A DNA stretch of 64,000 nucleotides from Deltaproteobacteria bacterium GWC2_55_46 (lineage in GTDB: Bacteria > Desulfobacterota > GWC2-55-46). Numbering within the stretch: position 1 is the first letter of the stretch; every line of letters starts with the position of its first letter. The notes below the pieces were generated by a model. The model was not told the DNA's origin, did no database searches, and was given only the letters and a program-made list of their open reading frames with translations. The DNA lies in contig LVEI03000001.1 in the NCBI GenBank assembly GCA_001595385.3, forward strand, positions 682,001 to 746,000, given 5' to 3'. The position numbers and the translations under genes are program-made. This document shows positions 16,113-22,683 of this stretch, piece by piece.

Positions 16113-16955
16113 TTACCGTTTCGGTTTTCGCGCCTTAGTGATATTGTCCGCCTCAATATCCTCATCAAAAAGAGCTTTTACAATTCCCGCCAAGCTCTCA
16201 TCCGTCAGCTTAAATCTCTCCGGAAGGTTGCAACAAATGTCCCGGTCCTGCATAATACAGTCTTCAAAGCCTCTTACGAAATCGGCATAACTTGTTTTGC
16301 GCGAATCGCTTACCGCGTCAACCTCAGAACGGCAGCCCGATATGGGGCTTTCCATCTCACGCTTTAGAGCCGCGAGAACATCCTGTATTCGCGGCATATA
16401 CTTCCCCATGCGCAAGCCACCATCAACCTTTGCCAATATGGGCACTACATGGCCTTCAAAAAGGAATTGCCTTTCCACTGTTCCAGATTCCAGCCCTGCC
16501 CTTTCAACCAGGTGTAAGGGGCAAGTATTGGCCGCGCTTGTCAAGTAACTCTCCTCTTTAATTCTGTTACGCTTATCGAGGAATTTTATCAGTTCCTCGG
16601 TTGTTTTAATTATGTCCTCCTGTGCTTCCTCTAAATCTTTACGATCCCTCTTTATGTTACGCTTTTCCTCATAGACTATCGCTGCATCAACGATTGCGGC
16701 CAAAACCGCTCGTCTGCCTAATCCGCCGTTTCCTCTCGGCGTGGAGCGGTCTGTTATCTTATGTTCAATCTCGGCATATACCGGGTTCATAACATCCGAG
16801 TTTTCTTTAAGTCGCTTGAGTATGTTTTTTTGCTCGGCTGTCGTCGTCTGTATTATTCTGTTGAGGCCGGGGTCAAAATAGCCGTTGATTCCCTCATCAA
16901 TGAAATCGTCAGCCCATTTATGTGAACCGTTTTGGGGCCCTTTAAATCGCTTCAT
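16113..16955 (-). CDS. 280-aa unknown protein in the cargo position
   Basis: Start at 16955 (MKRFKGPQNGSHKWADDFID) with GGAGAGGTG seven bases upstream; the GTG three codons earlier is within that ribosome site. Contains NPVYAEIEHKITDRSTPRGN, an Ala-rich helix, a lysine/glutamate coiled coil (about 98-135) and a C-terminal helical part with scattered cysteines. No membrane segment or known motif. AT-richer than neighbouring chromosome genes, as are the next two genes. It lies between the ART-like gene and the AlpA-like gene, where satellites often carry accessory or defence genes. Function unknown. Confidence 0.6.
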   Translation of the reverse strand: MKRFKGPQNGSHKWADDFIDEGINGYFDPGLNRIIQTTTAEQKNILKRLKENSDVMNPVYAEIEHKITDRSTPRGNGGLGRRAVLAAIVDAAIVYEEKRNIKRDRKDLEEAQEDIIKTTEELIKFLDKRNRIKEESYLTSAANTCPLHLVERAGLESGTVERQFLFEGHVVPILAKVDGGLRMGKYMPRIQDVLAALKREMESPISGCRSEVDAVSDSRKTSYADFVRGFEDCIMQDRDICCNLPERFKLTDESLAGIVKALFDEDIEADNITKARKPKR

Positions 16956-17055
16956 TTTTTGCACCTCTCCGTGCCTCGCTTTTTATTATTGCCCCGAAGC
17001 CGGAAGCGAGAGAGAGTTCCGGTTTTCGGCCCGTCGGCCTATCGGGGCAAGCTGT

Positions 17056-17622
17056 CTATCCCTTCTTTACAGGTATCTTTGTCAATTTCATATCTTTAGG
17101 TATGTAGCAAATAAATTCTTGTTCCTTTCGCTCATTGATATAGGCATATATATTTTCAACCGGAATAATAGCCTTGAACACTACAGGGTCCGACAAATAC
17201 GCATATCTTGATGAAAACCACTTTGCCAGCTCAAGGTCTGCCGTCCAGGACAGACCTCTTACCCTTCGCGCCGCACCTTTTCCGGCAACTCCACGATAAA
17301 GAGTAAAGGGACCGTTACCGGGCAAGGGATCTCCAGCCGATAACAGCCGCGTGCGGTCTGCTATATCAAAAAAAAGGTAATCAAGGACAACCTTAGAAAT
17401 ATGCATATTGTTTAATCGACAAATTATGAAGGCATGGAGAAGGGCATCTTCGAATAATCCCGCTTTCTTTAGTGAAATATGATTGTCACAAACAAAGGCT
17501 AAGTTTGCCATATTGTCCATCTTGATAAGAACGCCGAATATATCGCGTTCTTCCCAACACTGCAGAGCTTGTTTTCTTAGAGATAAATCTATAAGAGATA
17601 AATCCAATTGTGTGTTATCCAT
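17056..17622 (-). CDS. probable ADP-ribosyltransferase-fold protein (R-S-E type)
   Basis: 188-aa soluble protein. The C-terminal half carries the spaced motif set of R-S-E ADP-ribosyltransferases: YRG (109-111), SWT (125-127) and E-x-E (E167, E169 in KEQEF), with VFKAIIPVENIYAYI between as the expected beta strands. Members transfer ADP-ribose from NAD to protein or nucleic acid; the target here is unknown. The N-terminal half (1-100) is helical and unrecognised. It starts 5 bp after the integrase stop codon, so it is expressed with the integrase. No antitoxin is obvious unless the 280-aa neighbour serves. Motif reading by eye, not a search result. Confidence 0.55.
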   Translation of the reverse strand: MDNTQLDLSLIDLSLRKQALQCWEERDIFGVLIKMDNMANLAFVCDNHISLKKAGLFEDALLHAFIICRLNNMHISKVVLDYLFFDIADRTRLLSAGDPLPGNGPFTLYRGVAGKGAARRVRGLSWTADLELAKWFSSRYAYLSDPVVFKAIIPVENIYAYINERKEQEFICYIPKDMKLTKIPVKKG

Positions 17623-17627
17623 CGGCG

Positions 17628-18812
17628 TTATCCCTTCTTTACCAGCTCAATCACTTTGCCCTGTTCAGGCACAAGGGCCTGTGCAAGTCCGCTCATAGCG
17701 CGCCTCTGCGTGTCCTCGTCTCCCTTTGCATACCTGAAAACCATTGAGGGAGTTTTCCAGCCGAAAAGTATTTGAAGGTCTTTAACAGGCGTTCCTCTCC
17801 GGGCCGCCAGTGTCGCCGCCGTATGCCTCAAGCTATGGAAAACAACTTTGTCCCGCGCTCCCCTGCCCTTGTTAAGTTCAAGGTTCTTGACGGCAGTCCT
17901 GAAGGCTTGCGGGGTCTTTTCAAACGGGGTTCCGTCCTTCATGGTGAATACATACTCGCCGGGGCCGCCTATGCCGCGCCGCTCCATCATCTCAATGACG
18001 GCTGGCACAAGGTAAACCGTGCGCGGTTCTTTGTTCTTGGTGTCAGGGAATAAGGCCGTGCTTCTGGCCAAGTTCACGTGCTCCCAAGTAAGCCGCGCCG
18101 CCTCGGAGAAACGGCATCCGGTGAAGGCACAAAACATGGCTATGTCGTGAGTTGCCGTTTCGGTCACGCTCAGATAATCGAGTATGCTTTTTAACTCTGT
18201 CGGAGTAAGTACCCTGAGCCGGGTATTATCCATTTTGGGAAGCGTGACGCCGATTGCCGGGTTATCCCCTGCCTTTACCAGCTTCCTCTTTGCCGCGTGT
18301 TTCCATATCCTGTAAAGGGTCCCAACGGCATACTGTTGTGTACGCGGGGTCAGCTTATCCTCCCTCATACGGTCAAGCATCCGATCAACATCTTCCGGCG
18401 TGATTGTTTTAATAGGCTTGTGGCCCATAACCGGAAAAATCCGCTTCGTGTAATGCGCAAGCTCTTTTTCCCAGGAGGTTTCCTTTATCCTGGCCTTGAG
18501 GTTATGGACATAATCCTTGTCCCAAAACTCTGAAAGGGTAAGGCCCTCTGCAAGCTGTAGGGCCCTCTTTTGTTCCTCTAAGGATTTTTCCTCTCGATAG
18601 GTTTGATGTTTTTTGAGTAGATCGCCTCTTTTATCTGAGGCCGTTTTTTCTGTCCAGTCTTTTTCAGAGGCCCAACCCAGGGCCTCCTGTACCATCTTCC
18701 CGTTCAATTTATAAAATATGGTGAAGTACCTATCCGGTTTAGCGCCATGCGTCCTTGTCGGGTGTTCGCGCCAACGGACGCCAGTCCTTTTACTCTTTAT
18801 CCATTTCGCCAT
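17628..18812 (-). CDS. int: tyrosine recombinase (integrase)
   Basis: Catalyses site-specific integration into tRNA-Leu. 394 aa with an N-terminal DNA-binding region (YFTIFYKLNGKM), a core-binding domain (about 90-180) and a catalytic domain with R234 (TGCRFSEAARLTWEHV), H326-x-x-R329 (HSLRHTAATLAARRG), W352 (LFGWKTP) and nucleophile Y361 (VFRYAKG). The gene sits at the end of the element next to attR and the right 24-bp arm-type repeat, the usual place. Start at 18812 follows GGAGGTC. Confidence 0.95.
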   Translation of the reverse strand: MAKWIKSKRTGVRWREHPTRTHGAKPDRYFTIFYKLNGKMVQEALGWASEKDWTEKTASDKRGDLLKKHQTYREEKSLEEQKRALQLAEGLTLSEFWDKDYVHNLKARIKETSWEKELAHYTKRIFPVMGHKPIKTITPEDVDRMLDRMREDKLTPRTQQYAVGTLYRIWKHAAKRKLVKAGDNPAIGVTLPKMDNTRLRVLTPTELKSILDYLSVTETATHDIAMFCAFTGCRFSEAARLTWEHVNLARSTALFPDTKNKEPRTVYLVPAVIEMMERRGIGGPGEYVFTMKDGTPFEKTPQAFRTAVKNLELNKGRGARDKVVFHSLRHTAATLAARRGTPVKDLQILFGWKTPSMVFRYAKGDEDTQRRAMSGLAQALVPEQGKVIELVKKG

Positions 18813-18844
18813 CGGCAGACCTCCTTAAAATCCCGTGGAGTGTT

Positions 18845-18868
18845 TTTGTCCAACCCCTGTCCAACCTA
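18845..18868. repeat. right copy of 24-bp end repeat (probable integrase arm site)
   Basis: Exact match to 8645-8668. It lies 33 bp upstream of the integrase start, where it could also affect integrase transcription. Confidence 0.75.
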
Positions 18869-18984
18869 TATAGCTGAAACAGTGTGTTTTTACGGTAAGT
18901 CTCAGGAAGTCAGAATATCAAGGAAAACAGAGGAATGTCAAGGGGTTTGTGCGGTTTAGTGAAGTTATGGTAAGTAGTTCAAAA

Positions 18985-19043
18985 GGGACTCAAAATCCCG
19001 TGACCGCAAGGTCGTGCGGGTTCGACCCCCGCCTCCGGCACCA
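18985..19043 (+). pseudogene. attR: displaced 3' half of tRNA-Leu
   Basis: Starts with the 18-bp att core and continues as a different tRNA-Leu 3' half: variable arm GACCGCAAGGTC, T-arm GCGGGTTCGACCCCCGC, acceptor CTCCGGC, then ACCA. It has no 5' half. It was probably the original end of the chromosomal tRNA gene, displaced when the element brought its own. Confidence 0.85.
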
Positions 19044-19137
19044 TAATAAAATCAAAGACTTACAGAGTTTCTAAGACTTCAACATGAAACCCATTTTTCC
19101 TTGAAAGACGATTCTCTCCCTAAACTCTCCCTGAAAA

Positions 19138-19164
19138 TAAAAAAACCGCCCTCGAAAGAGCGGT
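19138..19164 (-). terminator. terminator of the lipoprotein gene
   Basis: On the minus strand ACCGCTCT and AGGGCGGT form an 8-bp stem (one G-T pair) around TTCG, followed by TTTTTTT. Confidence 0.82.
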
Positions 19165-19174
19165 CTAAAGGGCT

Positions 19175-19684
19175 TTAATAGCAGCTTGTGAAAGCGGTTG
19201 TGCCCAAATAGCCCATAGAGGTGGTGCAGTTTATAGGACGACGTGGCTGGTAGCCGTTCGAGTTGCCGTATATTGTCTGAGAATTATTTTGAATCTGCTG
19301 GCCTGTGCGAGACATGGAATCGCTCAAGGCACCTAAGCCTTGGATGTAAGCTTGTTCCTCTGAAAGAGCGCGCTCTCTTGTAAAGGCGAGGAATTGATTG
19401 ATAGCTTCATTGGCTTCTTTTATATCGTCGGTAGCATCAAGGCCGTCTGTTTTTTTCTGCGTTATTTTTTGATGGAGCCCTTCTATATAATCCACTTCCA
19501 TTTCATATTCGGGGAAAGCCGTCCTGAATGCAGCAATTAATGCCTTATTCTTTTCCGTAGAACTCATTGAATCATCGCGTATTTGTTGAGCTGTTACGGT
19601 AAGCTGATCCATCCGCATATTGTGCCTGGACAATGGACTACAGCCTACGATGATGAGCGCGAGCACTAACAGAAGAATTCTCAT
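19175..19684 (-). CDS. hypothetical lipoprotein
   Basis: 169 aa with a lipoprotein signal (MRILLLVLALIIVGC, lipobox IVGC, Cys15), a helical middle part and a C-terminus rich in Asn/Gln/Gly/Tyr ending TTAFTSCY. I recognise no family. Its ATG overlaps the stop of the membrane protein gene upstream, so the pair is co-translated. It lies just outside the tRNA-Leu element, beyond attR. Confidence 0.65.
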   Translation of the reverse strand: MRILLLVLALIIVGCSPLSRHNMRMDQLTVTAQQIRDDSMSSTEKNKALIAAFRTAFPEYEMEVDYIEGLHQKITQKKTDGLDATDDIKEANEAINQFLAFTRERALSEEQAYIQGLGALSDSMSRTGQQIQNNSQTIYGNSNGYQPRRPINCTTSMGYLGTTAFTSCY

Positions 19685-20061
19685 GGAGCCTCCTGTTTTA
19701 TCTTGTATAAACTGGCAGCGAAAGGGTAATGCGTACAGTTCCAGAATTTTACAATTTTGCCAGGGACTGGAATTAAAGAAACTATTGCGCCCAAAACTGT
19801 AAAAATTAAAAAAAGCGATTTTTCATCAATGTGCCTTATGTGAAACCATGAACTCGCTACATAAAAACCCATGCCGGACAAAATTGCATAGAAAATAGCG
19901 AGACGGAGCGCGGCAAACACAAAACCAAATACGGTTGGCAAGGGAACTTTTCCTGCCATAAGGCCGTGTGCGCATATTAAAAAAGCAACAACGCCCAAGA
20001 GCACCTGAATTGCAAAATTACCAAACAAAGCACCCCAAATAACAAGAACAACATTATCCAT
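19681..20061 (-). CDS. 126-aa hypothetical integral membrane protein
   Basis: About four hydrophobic helices (VVLVIWGALFGNFAIQVLLG; VVAFLICAHGLMAG; RLAIFYAILSGMGFYVASSW; SLFLIFTVLGAIVSLIPV). Overlaps the downstream lipoprotein start by four bases. No family recognised. Confidence 0.6.
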   Translation of the reverse strand: MDNVVLVIWGALFGNFAIQVLLGVVAFLICAHGLMAGKVPLPTVFGFVFAALRLAIFYAILSGMGFYVASSWFHIRHIDEKSLFLIFTVLGAIVSLIPVPGKIVKFWNCTHYPFAASLYKIKQEAP

Positions 20062-20552
20062 AAAAAGCCCCTTAAACCTTATCTGTCTCAGGTCAAACTT
20101 CTTTTATGCTTCCCTTATCAGTACAGTTATCTTTACAAACATACAAAGTTCGCCTCAAGGTTCTAATTGACATATATTATTCTATCCAATAAGCGTAAAA
20201 CTACCATTGACAGTTCCTTTTTGTCAACAATGTTCTTGTGTCAGATTGTTTCAATTTTGCCTGGAATGTTCAATAAATACGGGCATGAAAACAAAAGAGC
20301 TTACCGGTCTGAGAATCAGTCTCGTAGGGTGGGCTATGCCCACCAATATATTTCCTACAATCACACATTCCGAAGTCTCGTAGGTTGGGTTGCGTCTTTC
20401 AACCCAACAATAATGGACTCTCTTGCATTTAGGTTGGGTTACGCTCCGCTAACCCAACCTACACTAACTCTTGATTCCTAAAGGGTGCGCACGGCGCACC
20501 CTTGTATCTTTTTACTAAAAAACCATCTTCATTTATAGGCATGAAATTCCCA
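20062..20552. repeat. non-coding gap with GTAGGTTGGGTT repeat copy A
   Basis: About 490 bp without a supported gene. 20325-20345 holds CGTAGGGTGGGCTATGCCCA. A roughly 85-bp repeat at about 20374-20462 contains AGGTTGGGTTGCG, CAACCCAA, then GTTGGGTTACGCTCCGCTAA and CCCAACCTAC. It is followed by a GGGTGCGCACGGCGCACCC palindrome (about 20481-20499), also seen near 1877-1893. Copy B is at 20913-21000, same orientation, so higA is bracketed. Confidence 0.8.
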
Positions 20553-20831
20553 TTAAGCCGCCTTCAACTGTCTCACTTTTATCTTTTTCTTTCTCAACTC
20601 CCAAAGGTCATACTGCATCTGCTGATTAAGCCAGCTCTCCGGGGTAGTGTTGAAGGCTATGGAAAGCCGCACAGCCATTTCAGGGCTTATGCCAGCCCTT
20701 CCATTGACAAGCTCGGAAAGGGTCTTGCGGCTTACGCCCAGGGCCTTTGCCGTCTCGGTTATCGAAAGGCCCAAAGGCTCGATGCAGAGCTTCTTTATGA
20801 CTTCCCCAGGATGAGGAGGATTGTGCATCAT
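20553..20831 (-). CDS. higA: HigA-type antitoxin (XRE/HTH), orphan
   Basis: DNA-binding antitoxin of a HigBA module; normally neutralises the HigB mRNA endonuclease and represses the operon. 92 aa from 20831 ([20 protein letters not shown]), with the [28 protein letters not shown] and the family C-terminus [20 protein letters not shown] precedes the start. The toxin gene that should stand directly upstream is only a C-terminal remnant (20846-20914), so the antitoxin is probably an orphan that may still bind its operator or other HigB toxins. Confidence 0.9.
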   Translation of the reverse strand: MMHNPPHPGEVIKKLCIEPLGLSITETAKALGVSRKTLSELVNGRAGISPEMAVRLSIAFNTTPESWLNQQMQYDLWELRKKKIKVRQLKAA

Positions 20832-20845
20832 TGTTTTATCTCCCT

Positions 20846-20914
20846 TCAATGGTAGTCCAGATAATCGACCACATGGGCATCATGCCCTTCAAATTTAAAT
20901 ATTACTCTCCAGTC
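20846..20914 (-). pseudogene. C-terminal remnant of HigB toxin
   Basis: Read on the minus strand this gives [20 protein letters not shown] then DYH and stop, the typical end of HigB toxins (WRVCFRF...DVEIVDYH in relatives). Upstream the frame runs into the GTAGGTTGGGTT repeat (copy B) and no start or N-terminal part is present. The stop lies 14 bp before higA, the normal higBA spacing. Confidence 0.82.
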
Positions 20915-21000
20915 TCGCAGGTTGGGTTGCGTTTTTCAACCCAACGATAACGGACTCTCCTGCATTTTGTTGGGTTACGCTCCGCTAACCCAACCTACAA
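20913..21000. repeat. GTAGGTTGGGTT repeat copy B at the higB break point
   Basis: About 85% alike to copy A (20374-20462), same orientation: AGTCTCGCAGGTTGGGTTGC, internal CAACCCAACG, then TTGGGTTACGCTCCGCTAAC and CCAACCTAC. It separates the HigB remnant from the asmA stop codon by only 8 bp. Confidence 0.8.
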
Positions 21001-21008
21001 AACTTTTC

Positions 21009-22430
21009 TTACTTCGGGTGTTTCACCGACCCCGCATAAAATACCTCGCACTCTCCGCCCTTCAAGAGCTCGCTTGTCTTTTCAAAGAGGTTTAGCACTG
21101 GTCCGGCAAGCGACTTGAGCGTGCTCACCTTTTCTACTTGTGGATGCTCGAAGCTGCCGTGGACCTTCTGCGTGAACCTTACGCACCCTTTTTCATCCAC
21201 CACCGCCACCGTCACATCGTCGAACCGCTCTTTCACAAAATCCAGCCTCCCCTTCATGGCGACCCTGTTCTCTTTTGTTGAAAAGGCTACGTCCTGAGCC
21301 TCCGCGACGCCGTTTTTCACCCTCCAGTCAGAGACGAGTATTTGTATCGTGCTCTTTCCTCCAAGGGAAGCCGCGTAGACGCTCCCGAAGTCATAGCCCT
21401 TTGTCAACACCGCGCCAAGGGGGCCCGCGATGAAAAACGCGCCCATATCGATAAGGCTCACGGTCTGGGTCTTTTCGAACTTCTCCAATACGCGGTCGAG
21501 GTCGATGCTTTCGTGAACAAGATTCTGCCCCCGAAGAGTTATCTCCCCCTGTGTGCTCCTCTCCATCTCATCGAGATTTTTGCCTTTCATCACAAGATGC
21601 GACTTAAGATCAAGCTCGCCCCGTATAGATTTTTCCTGTTTAAACGCCCCAAGCACCTCTTCAAAACGGAATTTCGTTATCGCGAAATCCACCGTGTACT
21701 CCGGGCTTTCGCCGGACATCACGCCTTTTATGCTCCCCATGCCTTCCCCGCCAAAGACCTTCATCGTGACGGGATCTGCCTCAAACTTTCCCTCACGGGC
21801 CTCCATTGCGACGCGCAGATCTCTTATCTTCAATCCTTTAGACTTGACCTCACCGCATGACAATCCCCCACCGAATGATATGTCGTAAAGAGACCCCCCT
21901 CCGGCCACAGCGATATCTTTTATCTCAACGTCGCACCCGTCCGCCTCGACTTTTCTCCTTTTTTTTTCATCCCTGAAAACGAATAGCCCCTTTTTGATGA
22001 AGATCTTTTCCACCTCAAAGGCGGGAAGCTCTTTAGGTTTCATTTCAGGCGTTTCGAAGTTGAAATGCCCTCTCCTGTCTTTAGTGATAAAGAACCTGGG
22101 TGAGATAAGCGCCACCTGGCGTACAAGTATTTTACGCCTTAAAAGAGGCGGCAGTTTTATCCTTACCTCAGCCTTTTCTGCCAAGGCGACATCGATACCC
22201 CGGTTTTGTATCAGGACGTCATCAAGCGATACACCAGCGTGTGGAAAGAGCACGATCTTCATTTTGCCGTTAACGCGGACCTTCATCCCCGTAGCCTCGG
22301 AAGCGGCCGCCTCGATGCGGGGCTTGTAGCTCTCTATGTCGAAGGTGAGGACGAAGATGACCGCCGCAAGGACAAAGGCTAACGCTGCTCCGGCGAGGAT
22401 AAAAAGGGCTTTTTTCATCTTTGCGTTCAT
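21009..22430 (-). CDS. AsmA-family envelope protein
   Basis: 473 aa with one N-terminal membrane anchor (ALFILAGAALAFVLAAVIFV) and a long periplasmic beta-rich part. The N-terminal AsmA segment is clear (FDIESYKPRIEAAASEATGM; GKMKIVLFPHAGVSLDDV). AsmA-like proteins span the periplasm and are implicated in phospholipid/LPS traffic between membranes; the cargo here is unknown. Monocistronic on the minus strand. The dispersed repeat copy B lies 8 bp after its stop. Confidence 0.85.
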   Translation of the reverse strand: MNAKMKKALFILAGAALAFVLAAVIFVLTFDIESYKPRIEAAASEATGMKVRVNGKMKIVLFPHAGVSLDDVLIQNRGIDVALAEKAEVRIKLPPLLRRKILVRQVALISPRFFITKDRRGHFNFETPEMKPKELPAFEVEKIFIKKGLFVFRDEKKRRKVEADGCDVEIKDIAVAGGGSLYDISFGGGLSCGEVKSKGLKIRDLRVAMEAREGKFEADPVTMKVFGGEGMGSIKGVMSGESPEYTVDFAITKFRFEEVLGAFKQEKSIRGELDLKSHLVMKGKNLDEMERSTQGEITLRGQNLVHESIDLDRVLEKFEKTQTVSLIDMGAFFIAGPLGAVLTKGYDFGSVYAASLGGKSTIQILVSDWRVKNGVAEAQDVAFSTKENRVAMKGRLDFVKERFDDVTVAVVDEKGCVRFTQKVHGSFEHPQVEKVSTLKSLAGPVLNLFEKTSELLKGGECEVFYAGSVKHPK

Positions 22431-22683
22431 CGCTTCGCACCCATATACAGAAAGCCTCGATTGATATAGACAGCATCTTCCACCTCTATTCTGCCAGAAA
22501 AGAGGTCACGAGTTAAGCTCAGCCAAAAACATCAATCGATTCATGTTGACATATTTTTTCGAAACGTATTATTCTGAGCTGATTTAGAGCCTTTTTTCAT
22601 GAAAAAGAAGGCCGTTGATATGTGGCGTTAAAAATACTGAAACCTGTTTTTACAAAATCCAAAAGCGATAGCGCAGGGGCATC

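Larger units (their letters stand above)
8538..19002. mobile_element. 10.5 kb satellite-like integrated element in tRNA-Leu
   Basis: Bounded by att copies in tRNA-Leu (8520-8537 and 18985-19002). All genes are on the minus strand: integrase, ART-like protein, unknown 280-aa protein, AlpA-like protein, primase-polymerase, iterons, three unknowns, IS30 insertion, scaffold-like and coat proteins, and four tiny coupled genes with a terminator. A 24-bp direct repeat lies near each end. There is no terminase, portal, tail, lysis or repressor gene, which resembles a phage satellite; a heavily reduced prophage remains possible. Reading frames are tightly packed with stop-start overlaps, which argues against random decay. 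Confidence 0.85.
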
